DNA of 64,000 nucleotides from Saccharomycopsis fibuligera x Saccharomycopsis cf. fibuligera (GCA_001936135.1 CP012821.1:806001-870000), one strand, 5' to 3'. Numbered from the stretch's first letter, positions 21,101 through 30,973 are shown. Translations and numbers: made by a program. The notes: a model not told the origin generated them from the sequence alone.

Positions 21101-22633
21101 ATGGCCGAAGAGTTGTCTGCATTGGACAATCTTAATGTGTATGAGCTAGTCAAGGAGTCTCCAGGCATTCAATCTATTGCCTCCCGCTGGGTGTTTACTG
21201 TTAAAGATGATCCAAGTGGCGAGCGCTTTAAGGCGCGTTTGGTCTGCAAAGGGTTCAGTCAAGAAAAAGGTGTCAACTTCCTCAACTCGTGGGCTCCTGT
21301 AATGAGCTTTGACACTATGCGAATCACGTTTGCGCTTGCTGCTTTGAACAACTATGTCGTGTGCCAGATGGACACCTCTACTGCTTTTCTCTACGGTGAT
21401 ATTGACTTCGATGTGTTTGTTAGACCACCTGCTGGTACGTCCACACCAAAAGGACATTTGTGGAAATTGAAGAAGGGATTGTACGGATTGAAACAGTCAC
21501 CAAAGATTTGGTACGATACAATCTCCAAGGTTCTTGTTGCTGCCGGTTTGCAAGCCAGTGCTATAGACCCATGCTTGTTCAGAGGGAAGGATTGTCTTGT
21601 TGCTATTTATGTGGACGACTTGCTTATCTGTGGAAAGACACACAAGACTGTTGATGACATCAAGGCTGCTCTTAATCTGAAGTTCAAGATGAAAGACTTG
21701 GGATTTCCTGAAATCTTCTTGGGTGTCACGGTCGAACAGCTCGCTAATGGATCAATCAAGCTCAGCATGCTAAACTTCATTGACAAGATTATGACGGAAC
21801 ACGGTGTCACAAAGCTCGGCAAAGTGGAAACTCCAATGGTGAAAGGCTTTGATCCTTATGATGAGCACTCACCAGAATTGTCAGATGCGGAGCAAACAAA
21901 GTTTCGCTCCATTGTTGGTACATTACTCTACGTTGCCAACTCTGTCAGAAGCGACATTTCCTTTGCCATCAGTCTTCTCAGTCAGTTTGTTGTCAAAGCA
22001 AGGGCCACACACTTGAAAGCTGCTTACAGGGTGTTTCACTACCTCATTGAAACCAAAGACAAAGGTCTAGTCTACGGACCTGAAGCTGGTAATGTGGATA
22101 TCAAGGACTTTCGGTACTTGGACAAGTCGAAAACCGACGGCCTTGTCACTGATTATCCGCCTGAACAAGAGTACAAGATTACTGTCTTCAGCGACTCCGA
22201 CTATGCTACCTCCAAGCTGGACAGAAAGCTGCAAAGTGGCCACTTGGTAATGATCAATAACCAAATTGTGTCATGGTCTAGCAGAAAGCAGAGCTGTGTT
22301 GCTTTCAGCAGTGCGGAAGCAGAATACGTTGCCTTGAGCGATGCTGCTCGAACCGGTGTCTATGTTATGAACCTTCTCAATGAAATTGGCTTCCACTGCT
22401 CATACATTAACTGTGCCAGCGACAACCTTAGTGCGCTTACCCTCAGTGCACACAAAGCTCTACACCAAAAGACCAAGCACATTGCTGTGAGATTCCACTT
22501 CATCCGAACTTTGGTGGAACAGAAGGTCATCAAACTTAACTATGTCAACACCAAGGTTAACATGGCTGACATCCTCACTAAAGCCACCGACCGTACCACT
22601 TTCACCACTTTATGCTCCCTTATTTTCAATTGA
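18176..22633 (+). CDS. Gag-Pol polyprotein of A1 (1485 aa)
   Basis: A single ORF encodes a complete copia polyprotein, with the start chosen at the first ATG after the A-rich leader (context CTACCATG). Residues 1-240 are Gag, with a CX2CX4HX4C zinc knuckle at C243, C246, H251, C256. The protease has DSGA with Asp327. Integrase carries the H458/H463/C490/C493 zinc domain and the D520, D580, E619 triad. A long Ser/Glu/Asp-rich linker covers about 740-900. RT carries YVDD at 1145-1148. RNase H has SDSDYA near 1340, SSAEAEY near 1381 and SDNLSA near 1416, ending in MADILTKAT. There is no frameshift or stop between gag and pol, so Gag excess would have to come from RNA or proteolytic control. The polyprotein acts in cytoplasmic virus-like particles, and the integrase complex acts in the nucleus. 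Confidence 0.97.
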   Translation: MFIFGDFDIADGAYKARLDGITKLKVRPITQWFQYPLLRSFLRNKLRVIINDVTAIDVERMLDSEEFDYYPPKLGDVIYQLIQKKVDPLLLKNYERCTEGFDLLKTINAKCKTIDSFYIVKIFHDFVHEAVLARDCEAMADYLEIFKYYYKDINFCNLGGILGFHLLDNKSLHVALSEKNLLRDARGLLNTSFYDAMEASNDLAARDLVQMDTSSRPKLPPNEELVQLADAKLKKKPVFLIKCYSCGKLGHYSNECYKNKNRNQSHKGRKELVNLVEVPLGAEVINNGDGQIVIDTSTELPEPGEETHFVEEVYLADDAADKRFVLDSGAGINVVNDGALLLDKKVSNVTVQGISSTTNCVIEGTVSIGNLKVEDAKLIEQAPRNLLSCHKLTEKDYEIHLTKHCGLISRGNQVIQVPKHGKFWVVDPASVRTVVNSPATDLVLLGDTDGAKDIMQCHIANGHAKFKQLKAIIKHMGFTDQEIKNVLKTCETCNSVVQKRSGNSHSKPEDFDIGEMIQADVVGPHNNIYGLIVSDRRSSFAVVRVLRYKSEISSKTIECLQYMSNVLQHQGKKIVKFRADNEFDTVLLKKFLAGDHQGQDYIEAEFTAPYSSHQNGSSERLNRTIIEKVKLLMISSGISKEYWNFCFNHAVFLHNYLPRNGGPSPYEEFSGRSKAMGTTAPFGCRIFAKNFTAGNKIIGKDLKGTFLGFHKTTSIAFILEDSTYRILRSSAFNFLPDVYPFKQGKRESSVTYSAGGFAGYSGYSGTSGSPSLPVGEVSIQGQDMNIQQGAESREDDDERIVAESDNSMVEHSDSEDQQSVATVPQTLAAVKRAAASDSELSDDPISIINRKPTKKLMLEFAPNTVTPITKHQAAYQSMAEKNVSAADAREAFADHGKQYLNDVGSIPIRSIEGPKAVEAGPSRLFLTDGEPDSDISGYLSDAEHAFLAVARTKYLIPENYHQVLNSSEKERWIAAMAEELSALDNLNVYELVKESPGIQSIASRWVFTVKDDPSGERFKARLVCKGFSQEKGVNFLNSWAPVMSFDTMRITFALAALNNYVVCQMDTSTAFLYGDIDFDVFVRPPAGTSTPKGHLWKLKKGLYGLKQSPKIWYDTISKVLVAAGLQASAIDPCLFRGKDCLVAIYVDDLLICGKTHKTVDDIKAALNLKFKMKDLGFPEIFLGVTVEQLANGSIKLSMLNFIDKIMTEHGVTKLGKVETPMVKGFDPYDEHSPELSDAEQTKFRSIVGTLLYVANSVRSDISFAISLLSQFVVKARATHLKAAYRVFHYLIETKDKGLVYGPEAGNVDIKDFRYLDKSKTDGLVTDYPPEQEYKITVFSDSDYATSKLDRKLQSGHLVMINNQIVSWSSRKQSCVAFSSAEAEYVALSDAARTGVYVMNLLNEIGFHCSYINCASDNLSALTLSAHKALHQKTKHIAVRFHFIRTLVEQKVIKLNYVNTKVNMADILTKATDRTTFTTLCSLIFN

Positions 22634-22701
22634 TTGACCTTTATTTTCCTTTCCTTTGCTACCACGATTTACTTTCTTTATTTTCCTTTATCATATTCAT
22701 G

Positions 22702-22713
22702 TTTGGGAGGGTG
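22702..22713 (+). promoter_or_regulatory. Polypurine tract of A1
   Basis: TTTGGGAGGGTG lies directly before the 3' LTR and is conserved in all A copies. It is expected to prime plus-strand DNA. Confidence 0.75.
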
Positions 22714-23140
22714 TGTTGAATTTCAAACATTCATTCTTCGCTTTCCGATCCTTTACCTTCTTCACTCCTTTTATTTTTTTCATCCATCGTCAGGGTAAAC
22801 CCTTCACCGATGTGCATGGTATACCGTTCTGACGCATGTTGTTTGTTTACTTTTTCATCCCGTCTAGGTGCCCCGTCTAGGTGCCCCGTCTAGACGCGGT
22901 GCCGATCCTTACTGCAGCGTGAAAATTTTTCTTTTTCACGCCACTCTTATCACGCCACTCCGATTTCAGTTTTGCCCCTTATTTTTCTTACTTAACACGG
23001 GGCTTTCCCGCTTCTTTTCTTTTATAGTTCTCTACCTTTCTTACTTCTTTACTGAACCAAGCTTAACCAACTTTACTTTCTTTATCTACTCTAATAAACC
23101 TTATATTTTTTCTCTTCTACTTTACATCCTACTTTTTACA
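22714..23140 (+). repeat. 3' LTR of A1 (427 bp)
   Basis: It has the same length as the 5' LTR and looks identical to it. It is followed by the target duplication TGAAT. Confidence 0.95.
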
Positions 23141-23145
23141 TGAAT

Positions 23146-24259
23146 ACACTCGTCATGTTCGGTTCTTTAAACAAAGTATCCTCTACCCAGACTACATAAA
23201 TCTCAAATTGAGTGGTGGAAAACTCGAGAACATAGCATTTGAAAATGACAATCAGTATGACTTTTCTGTTGAAGATCACAACGAGATAAATTCAAGGTGG
23301 CAAGAACATGTCGAGGAGATATACTATTCTGGGAATGATGAAGAAATTATGGACCCATATGAAAATGAGCGAGTGGACAGTGATTCTAACGAACAACCAA
23401 CTATGCCAGAAACTGATGCAGAAGAAGAAGAAGCGATGGGAGAAGAGGATGATGATGAATATGGCAATGATGTACAGGAACTGAAACAAAATTATCTTGG
23501 AAATTCGAGACGAGTAGAATTTGATAATAACAATAACAACCGCGAAGTTTTGGATCTGAGCAGCGAGTGGCAATCATTGGCACTGAGTACCAGTGTTACG
23601 AACGGAGACCATTCCAAAACCCCCATAGAACAGGTCATCGTCTCTGACGAGGAAGACTCCCAGACACCGGTCGCGCCTGCGAAAACCACAAAACGCAAAC
23701 TATCAGACATTCATGGCGAGCAACAACCACTCAGTGAGGACGGGCAAACATTGCCACAAATAGGTGATGAACAACTACTACCCAATGAGGACGGTCTAAG
23801 ACTGCATAAAATATTTGATAAGCAACTACTACCCATTGAGGACGGGATAGAAGTGTCACATCTACCTAATGAGCAGCTACTACCCAATGAGGACGGTCTA
23901 AGACTGCATAAAATATTTGATAAGCAACTACCACCCATTGAGGACGGGCTAAAACTGTCTCAATTACTTGATGAGCAACAACTACCCACTGAACAATGCT
24001 GCTTAGGCTCATCGCGCACGATGTGCCCGCCAGTGAAACTGATACCGGGTCACCAATCAAATCCGAGTGACACAATCACTCAAAGTGGTGATTCGAAGAA
24101 CAAACCAACCACCCCATTTTGGCTCAAGTCTTTTACAAGCCTTAAAAGAAAACCAACTACGCATAACACAAACTTCAAGGTAAAACGAGTAAAGGTGCAA
24201 GCTTTAGCATCCATACCAAAGTTGTATCTAACAGCCACACTATTACCAGGGTTCCATGA
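23146..24259 (+). pseudogene. Integrase-RT linker of element G with 17-residue repeats
   Basis: This is the continuation of G's pol to the right of A1. It encodes an acidic, low-complexity segment (Glu/Asp/Asn-rich) and then five complete 17-residue repeats plus half of a sixth (about 23715..23996), with core EQLLPNEDGLRLHKIFD. A basic tail follows (LKRKPTTHNTNFKVKRVKVQ). In Ty1-like polyproteins this region is the integrase tail before RT. The frame is cut at 24260 by the LTR of A2. The RT and RNase H of G are not found in the window. Confidence 0.65.
23715..23996 (+). repeat. 51-bp coding tandem repeat in element G linker
   Basis: Five 17-codon units and a partial unit lie head to tail. 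The pattern alternates DEQLLPNEDGLRLHKIF-like and DKQLLPIEDG-like units, suggesting duplication of a two-unit block. The reading frame is kept throughout. Confidence 0.85.
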
Positions 24260-24800
24260 TGTTGAATTTCAAACATTCATTTTCCTTTGTCCCTTACCCT
24301 CTTCACTTTCCGATCCTTTATCTTCTTCACTCCTTTTATTTTTTCATCCATCGTCAGGGTAAACCCTTCACCCATGTGCATGCTATACCGATCTGACGCA
24401 TGTGATTTGTTTACTTTTTCATGCCGTCTAGGTGCCCCGTCTAGGTCTCCGTCTAGACGCGGTGCCGATCCTTACTGCAGCATGAAAATTTTTCTTTTTC
24501 ACGCCACTATTATCACGCCACTCCGATTTCAGTTTTGCCACTTATTTTTCATACTTAACACGGAGCCTTCCCGCTTCTTTTCTTTTATCTTTCTCTACCT
24601 TCCTTACTTCTTTACCGAACTAAGCTTAACTAACTTTACTTTCTTTATCTACTCTAATAAACCTTATATTTTTTCTCTTCTACTTTACATCCTACTTTTA
24701 CAGATTTACAGTCTGGCTTAACATCAAAACAAAAAAAAAAAAAAATTTAAAAAAAAAATCAAAAAATCAAAAATCAAAAAAAAAAAAAATTTTTTTTACC

Positions 24801-27800
24801 ATGTTCATCTTTGGAGACTTTGATATTGCTGACGGTGCTTACAAAGCGAGACTTGATGGAATTACCAAGTTGAAGGTCAGGCCAATTACTCAATGGTTCC
24901 AGTACCCGTTATTAAGATCATTCCTTAGAAATAAGTTGAGAGTTATTATCAATGATGTCACTGCCATCGACGTTGAGCGTATGTTAGACTCCGAAGAGTT
25001 TGACTACTACCCACCAAAACTTGGCGATGTTATCTATCAACTCATCCAGAAAAAAGTGGACCCATTGTTATTGAAAAACTACGAACGATGCACCGAGGGC
25101 TTTGATTTGTTGAAGACCATCAACGCAAAGTGCAAGACAATTGACTCTTTCTACATTGTCAAGATCTTCCACGACTTTGTCCATGAGGCCGTCCTTGCTA
25201 GAGACTGCGAAGCTATGGCAGACTACTTGGAGATCTTCAAGTACTACTACAAGGATATCAACTTCTGCAATCTTGGCGGTATTCTTGGTTTCCACCTACT
25301 TGACAACAAGAGTCTTCATGTTGCTCTCAGCGAAAAGAACTTGCTTCGCGATGCTCGTGGGTTGCTTAACACTTCGTTTTATGATGCTATGGAAGCCTCC
25401 AATGATCTTGCTGCCAGAGACTTGGTCCAGATGGACACTTCCTCTCGTCCAAAGTTGCCACCGAACGAGGAGTTGGTTCAGTTGGCTGATGCGAAACTGA
25501 AAAAGAAACCTGTTTTCCTCATCAAGTGTTACAGCTGCGGCAAGCTTGGCCACTACAGCAACGAGTGCTACAAAAACAAGAACAGAAACCAGTCACACAA
25601 GGGACGCAAGGAGCTTGTCAACCTCGTTGAAGTCCCACTTGGTGCTGAAGTCATTAACAACGGTGACGGTCAGATTGTCATTGACACTTCGACTGAGCTG
25701 CCTGAGCCTGGCGAAGAGACTCACTTTGTTGAAGAGGTCTATCTCGCCGACGATGCTGCCGACAAACGTTTTGTTCTAGACAGCGGTGCTGGTATCAATG
25801 TTGTCAACGACGGGGTATTGTTGCTGGACAAGAAGGTCTCGAACGTCACTGTTCAAGGAATCAGCAGCACTACTAATTGTGTTATTGAAGGCACTGTTAG
25901 CATTGGAAACCTCAAGGTCGAAGATGCAAAGCTTATTGAACAGGCTCCGCGAAACTTGCCTAGCTGCCACAAGTTAACTGAGAAGGACTATGAAATCCAC
26001 TTAACCAAACACTGTGAATTGATCTCCAGAGGCAATCAAGTGATTCAAGTTCCCAAGCATGGAAAATTTTGGGTTGTTGACCCCGCCTCGGTTAAAACCG
26101 TTGTCAACTCTCCTGCTACGGATTTGGTTTTGCTTGGTGCTACAGACGGTGCCAAAGACATTATGCAATGCCACATTGCAAACGGACATGCCAAGTTTAA
26201 GCAGTTGAAAGCTATCATCAAACACATGGGCTTCACCGATCAAGAGATAAAGAATGTGTTGAAGACTTGCGAGACCTGCAACTCTGTCGTTCAAAAACGC
26301 TCTGGCAACTCCCACAGCAAGCCAGAAGACTTTGACATTGGGGAGATGATTCAAGCGGATGTGGTTGGCCCACATAACAATATCTATGGCTTGATTGTTT
26401 CTGACAGACGCTCCAGCTTTGCTGTCGTTAGGGTTTTGCGCTACAAGTCGGAGATCAGCTCCAAGACTATTGAATGCTTACAGTATATGAGCAATGTCTT
26501 ACAACACCAAGGCAAGAAGATCGTCAAGTTCCGTGCCGATAACGAGTTTGATACTGTTTTGCTTAAGAAGTTTCTTGCTGGAGACCACCAAGGTCAGGAC
26601 TACATTGAAGCCGAGTTCACTGCTCCTTACTCAAGCCACCAGAATGGCTCCTCTGAGCGTTTGAATCGCACAATCATCGAGAAAGTCAAACTTTTGATGA
26701 TCAGCTCCGGTATCACAAAGGAATACTGGAATTTTTGCTTCAACCACGCTGTCTTCTTGCACAACTACTTGCCCAGAAACGGTGGTCCTTCGCCATACGA
26801 GGAATTTTCTGGCCGCTCAAAAACCATGGGTACAACTGCGCCATTTGGCTGTCGCATCTTTGCGAAAAACTTTACTGCCGGGAACAAGATTATTGGAAAA
26901 GACTTCAAAGGTACTTTCTTGGGATTCCACAAAACTACAAGCATTGCCTTCATCCTTGAAGACAGTACATACCGAATCTTGAGAAGCTCTGCATTCAACT
27001 TTCTCCCTGATGTTTATCCGTTCAAGCAAGGTGAAAGGGAATCCTCTGTCACATACTCAGCTGGTGGCTCTGCTGGTTATCCAGGTTATTCAGGTTCCAG
27101 TGGTTCCCCTAGTTTACCTGTTGGTGAAGTCTCTATTCAAGGCCAAGACATGAACATTCAACAAGGTACCGAAAGCAGGGAAGACGATGATGAGAAAATT
27201 GCTGCAGAGTCGGACAACTCTATGGTGGAGCATAGTGTCTCAGAAGACCAGCAATCAGTTGCTACAGTTCCACAAACTCTGGCTGCCGTCAAAAGAGCCG
27301 CTGCTTCTGACTCTGAACTGAGTGATGATCCTATTTCCATCATCAACCGGAAGCCAACCAAGAAGCTTATGCTTGAGTTTGCCCCAAACACAGTTACTCC
27401 TATCACTAAGCACCAGGCCGCCTACCAATCAATGGCCGAGAAGAATGTTAGCGCGGCTGATGCTAGAGAAGCTTTTGCTGACCATGGGAAGCAGTACTTG
27501 AACGACGTTGGCTCTATACCTATCAGATCTATTGAAGGCCCCAAAACAGTTGAGGCAGGCCCTTCCAGGTTGTTTCTCACAGACGGAGAACCAGACAGTG
27601 ACATTAGTGGTTATCTCAGTGATGCGGAACATGCTTTTCTTGCTGTGGCCCGTACCAAGTATCTTATTCCAGAGAACTATCATCAGGTACTCAACTCAAG
27701 CGAGAAGGAGAGATGGATCGTTGCTATGGCCGAAGAGTTGTCTGCATTGGACAATCTTAATGTGTATGAGCTAGTCAAGGAGTCTCCAGGCATTCAATCT

Positions 27801-29441
27801 ATTGCCTCCCGCTGGGTGTTTACTGTTAAAGATGATCCAAGTGGCGAGCGCTTTAAGGCGCGTTTAGTCTGCAAAGGGTTCAGTCAAGAGAAAGGTGTCA
27901 ACTTCCTCAACTCGTGGGCTCCCGTAATGAGCTTTGACACTATGCGAATCACATTTGCGCTTGCTGCTTTGAACAACTATGTCGTGTGCCAGATGGACAC
28001 CTCTACTGCTTTTCTCTACGGCGATATTGACTTCGACGTGTTTGTTAGACCACCTGCTGGAACGTCCACACCAAAAGGGCATTTGTGGAAATTGAAGAAG
28101 GGATTGTACGGATTGAAACAGTCGCCAAAGATCTGGTATGATACAATCTCCAAGGTTCTTGTTGCTGCCGGTTTGCAAACCAGTGCTATAGACCCATGCT
28201 TGTTCAGAGGAAAGGATTGTCTTGTGGCTATTTATGTGGACGACTTGCTTATCTGTGGCAAGACCGACAAGATTGTTGATGACATCAAGGGTGCTCTCAA
28301 TCTGAAGTTCAAGATGAAAGACTTGGGATTTCCTGAAATCTTCTTGGGTGTCACGGTCGAACAGCTCGCTAATGGATCAATCAAGCTCAGCATGCTAAAC
28401 TTCATTGACAAGATTATGACGGAACACGGTGTCACAAAGCTCGGAAAAGTGGAAACTCCAATGGTGAAAGGCTTCGATCCTTATGATGAGCACTCACCAG
28501 AATTGTCAGAAGCGGAGCAAACAAAGTTTCGCTCCATTGTTGGTACATTGCTCTACGTTGCCAACTCAGTTAGAAGCGACATTTCTTTTGCTATCAGTCT
28601 TCTCAGTCAGTTTGTTGTCAAAGCAAGGGCTACACACTTGAAAGCTGCTTACAGGGTGTTTCACTACCTCATTGAAACCAAAGACAAAGGTCTTGTCTAC
28701 GGACCTGAAGCTGGTAATGTGGATATCAAGGACTTTCGGTACTTGGACAAGTCAAAAACCGACGGTCTTGTCACTGATTATCCGCCTGAACAAGAGTACA
28801 AGATTACTGTCTTCAGCGACTCCGACTATGCTACCTCCAAGCTGGACAGAAAGCTGCAAAGTGGCCACTTGGTAATGATCAATAACCAAATTGTGTCATG
28901 GTCTAGCAGAAAGCAGAGCTGTGTTGCTTTCAGCAGTGCGGAAGCAGAATACGTTGCCTTGAGCGATGCTGCCCGAACCGGTGTCTATGTTATGAATCTT
29001 CTCAATGAAATTGGCTTGCACTGCTCATACATCAACTGTGCCAGCGACAACCTTAGTGCGCTTACCCTCAGTGCACACAAAGCTCTACACCAAAAGACCA
29101 AACACATTGCTGTGAGATTCCACTTCATCAGAACTTTGGTGGAACAGAAGGTCATCAAACTTAACTATGTCAACACCAAGGTTAACATGGCTGACATCCT
29201 CACTAAAGCCACCGACCGTACCACTTTCACCACTTTATGCTCCCTTATTTTCAATTCATTGAACTTTATTTTCCTTTTCTTTGCTACCCAGATTTACTTT
29301 CTTTATTTTCCTTTATCATATTCATGTTTGGGAGGGTGTGTTGAATTTCAAACATTCATTTTCCTTTGTCCCTTACCCTCTTCACTTTCCGATCCTTTAT
29401 CTTCTTCACTCCTTTTATTTTTTCATCCATCGTCAGGGTAA
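24801..29441 (+). CDS. Gag-Pol polyprotein of A2, stop codon lost (1546 aa)
   Basis: This is the same architecture as A1: Gag with zinc knuckle KCYSCGKLGHYSNEC, DSGA protease, integrase, RT with YVDD and RNase H ending MADILTKAT. No internal stop or frameshift occurs. The normal TGA after SLIFN is TCA here, so translation continues for about 61 residues through the polypurine tract and into the 3' LTR, ending at 29441. The tail includes a hydrophobic stretch (FIFLFFATQIYFLYFPLSY). Scattered substitutions relative to A1 include LPSC for LLSC in the protease-integrase spacer. The tail may or may not impair RNase H; the copy should be treated as potentially compromised. Confidence 0.9.
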   Translation: MFIFGDFDIADGAYKARLDGITKLKVRPITQWFQYPLLRSFLRNKLRVIINDVTAIDVERMLDSEEFDYYPPKLGDVIYQLIQKKVDPLLLKNYERCTEGFDLLKTINAKCKTIDSFYIVKIFHDFVHEAVLARDCEAMADYLEIFKYYYKDINFCNLGGILGFHLLDNKSLHVALSEKNLLRDARGLLNTSFYDAMEASNDLAARDLVQMDTSSRPKLPPNEELVQLADAKLKKKPVFLIKCYSCGKLGHYSNECYKNKNRNQSHKGRKELVNLVEVPLGAEVINNGDGQIVIDTSTELPEPGEETHFVEEVYLADDAADKRFVLDSGAGINVVNDGVLLLDKKVSNVTVQGISSTTNCVIEGTVSIGNLKVEDAKLIEQAPRNLPSCHKLTEKDYEIHLTKHCELISRGNQVIQVPKHGKFWVVDPASVKTVVNSPATDLVLLGATDGAKDIMQCHIANGHAKFKQLKAIIKHMGFTDQEIKNVLKTCETCNSVVQKRSGNSHSKPEDFDIGEMIQADVVGPHNNIYGLIVSDRRSSFAVVRVLRYKSEISSKTIECLQYMSNVLQHQGKKIVKFRADNEFDTVLLKKFLAGDHQGQDYIEAEFTAPYSSHQNGSSERLNRTIIEKVKLLMISSGITKEYWNFCFNHAVFLHNYLPRNGGPSPYEEFSGRSKTMGTTAPFGCRIFAKNFTAGNKIIGKDFKGTFLGFHKTTSIAFILEDSTYRILRSSAFNFLPDVYPFKQGERESSVTYSAGGSAGYPGYSGSSGSPSLPVGEVSIQGQDMNIQQGTESREDDDEKIAAESDNSMVEHSVSEDQQSVATVPQTLAAVKRAAASDSELSDDPISIINRKPTKKLMLEFAPNTVTPITKHQAAYQSMAEKNVSAADAREAFADHGKQYLNDVGSIPIRSIEGPKTVEAGPSRLFLTDGEPDSDISGYLSDAEHAFLAVARTKYLIPENYHQVLNSSEKERWIVAMAEELSALDNLNVYELVKESPGIQSIASRWVFTVKDDPSGERFKARLVCKGFSQEKGVNFLNSWAPVMSFDTMRITFALAALNNYVVCQMDTSTAFLYGDIDFDVFVRPPAGTSTPKGHLWKLKKGLYGLKQSPKIWYDTISKVLVAAGLQTSAIDPCLFRGKDCLVAIYVDDLLICGKTDKIVDDIKGALNLKFKMKDLGFPEIFLGVTVEQLANGSIKLSMLNFIDKIMTEHGVTKLGKVETPMVKGFDPYDEHSPELSEAEQTKFRSIVGTLLYVANSVRSDISFAISLLSQFVVKARATHLKAAYRVFHYLIETKDKGLVYGPEAGNVDIKDFRYLDKSKTDGLVTDYPPEQEYKITVFSDSDYATSKLDRKLQSGHLVMINNQIVSWSSRKQSCVAFSSAEAEYVALSDAARTGVYVMNLLNEIGLHCSYINCASDNLSALTLSAHKALHQKTKHIAVRFHFIRTLVEQKVIKLNYVNTKVNMADILTKATDRTTFTTLCSLIFNSLNFIFLFFATQIYFLYFPLSYSCLGGCVEFQTFIFLCPLPSSLSDPLSSSLLLFFHPSSG

Positions 29442-29700
29442 ACCCTTCACCCATGTGCATGGTATACCGATCTGACGCATGTGATTTGTTTACTTTTTCA
29501 TGCCGTCTAGGTGCCCCGTCTAGGTCTCCGTCTAGATGCGGTGCCGATCCTTACTGCAGCGTGAAAATTTTTCTTTTTCACGCCACTCTTATCACGCCAC
29601 TCCGATTTCAGTTTTGCCACTTATTTTTCCTACTTAACACGGAGCCTTCCCGCTTCTTTTCTTTTACCTTTCTCTACCTTCCTTACTTCTTTACCGAACT

Positions 29701-30127
29701 TGTTGAATTTCAAACATTCATTCTTCGCTTTCCGATCCTTTACCTTCTTCACTCCTTTTATTTTTTTCATCCATCGTCAGGGTAAACCCTTCACCGATGT
29801 GCATGGTATACCGTTCTGACGCATGTTGTTTGTTTACTTTTTCATCCCGTCTAGGTGCCCCGTCTAGGTGCCCCGTCTAGACGCGGTGCCGATCCTTACT
29901 GCAGCGTGAAAATTTTTCTTTTTCACGCCACTCTTATCACGCCACTCCGATTTCAGTTTTGCCCCTTATTTTTCTTACTTAACACGGGGCTTTCCCGCTT
30001 CTTTTCTTTTATAGTTCTCTACCTTTCTTACTTCTTTACTGAACCAAGCTTAACCAACTTTACTTTCTTTATCTACTCTAATAAACCTTATATTTTTTCT
30101 CTTCTACTTTACATCCTACTTTTTACA
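29701..30127 (+). mobile_element. Solo LTR S1 (427 bp, A1 class)
   Basis: A complete 427-bp LTR of the short class is inserted within the 3' LTR of A2. It is flanked by the perfect duplication GAACT (29696..29700 and 30128..30132). Confidence 0.9.
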
Positions 30128-30215
30128 GAACTAAGCTTAACCAACTTTACTTTCTTTATCTACTCTAATAAACCTTATATTTTTTCTCTTCTACTTTACA
30201 TCCTACTTTTTTACA

Positions 30216-30546
30216 TTACCCTTTTCACTTTCCGATCCTTTACCTTCTTCACTCCTTTTATTATTTTTTCATCCATCGTCAGGGTAAACCCTTCACCCAT
30301 GTGCATGCTATACCGATCTGACGCATGTGATTTGTTTACTTTTTCATGCCGTCTAGGTGCCCCGTCTAGGTCTCCGTCTAGACGCGGTGCCGATCCTTAC
30401 TGCAGCATGAAAATTTTTCTTTTTCACGCCACTCTTATCACGCCACTCCGATTTCAGTTTTGCCACTTATTTTTCCTACTTAACACGGAGCCTTCCCGCT
30501 TCTTTTCTTTTACCTTTCTCTACCTTCCTTACTTCTTTACCGAACT
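30216..30546 (+). mobile_element. 5'-truncated A LTR (T1)
   Basis: LTR sequence of the longer class starts at the internal point TTACCCTTTTCAC and therefore lacks the first about 35 bp. It abuts the end of the 3' LTR of A2. It is interrupted at 30546 by a second solo LTR and resumes at 30974..31061. Confidence 0.8.
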
Positions 30547-30973
30547 TGTTGAATTTCAAACATTCATTCTTCGCTTTCCGATCCTTTACCTTCTTCACTC
30601 CTTTTATTTTTTTCATCCATCGTCAGGGTAAACCCTTCACCGATGTGCATGGTATACCGTTCTGACGCATGTTGTTTGTTTACTTTTTCATCCCGTCTAG
30701 GTGCCCCGTCTAGGTGCCCCGTCTAGACGCGGTGCCGATCCTTACTGCAGCGTGAAAATTTTTCTTTTTCACGCCACTCTTATCACGCCACTCCGATTTC
30801 AGTTTTGCCCCTTATTTTTCTTACTTAACACGGGGCTTTCCCGCTTCTTTTCTTTTATAGTTCTCTACCTTTCTTACTTCTTTACTGAACCAAGCTTAAC
30901 CAACTTTACTTTCTTTATCTACTCTAATAAACCTTATATTTTTTCTCTTCTACTTTACATCCTACTTTTTACA
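30547..30973 (+). mobile_element. Solo LTR S2 (427 bp, duplicate of S1)
   Basis: It has the same sequence class, the same length and the same GAACT flanks (30542..30546 and 30974..30978) as S1. It lies at the same position within an LTR as S1 and is best explained as part of an 846-bp tandem duplication, not a second independent insertion. Confidence 0.85.

Larger units (their letters stand above)
17665..23140 (+). mobile_element. Complete Ty1/copia element A1 (5476 bp)
   Basis: The two 427-bp LTRs (17665..18091 and 22714..23140) look identical by eye and have TG...CA ends. The element is flanked by the perfect target duplication TGAAT (17660..17664 and 23141..23145). It sits inside the pol of element G, whose frame is continuous across the site. 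It contains a primer site, one uninterrupted gag-pol ORF and a polypurine tract. LTR identity and an intact ORF indicate very recent insertion, and it could be autonomous. Confidence 0.95.
24260..30215 (+). mobile_element. Ty1/copia element A2, 3' LTR split by a solo LTR
   Basis: The 5' LTR is 24260..24702 (443 bp), the primer site 24703..24716 and the ORF starts at 24801. The 3' LTR starts at 29339, is interrupted at 29700 by solo LTR S1 and resumes 30128..30215. The left flank is CATGA (24255..24259), but the right flank (30216 onward) is internal LTR sequence starting TTACC, so there is no matching target duplication. The ORF has lost its stop codon. The right boundary is therefore probably a product of recombination with another A copy. 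Confidence 0.85.

Noticed and set aside
18443-21822. Minus-strand ORFs of 60-124 codons inside A1 (and equivalents in A2-A5)
   Set aside because: Antisense shadows; no independent start context, and their sequence tracks sense-strand codons.
23292-24075. Minus-strand Ser/Cys-rich ORFs opposite the repeat of element G
   Set aside because: Produced by the 51-bp repeat on the coding strand; no other support.
30547-30973. Second independent solo-LTR insertion at GAACT
   Set aside because: Same site, same flanks and same unusual downstream junction as S1; a tandem duplication is simpler.
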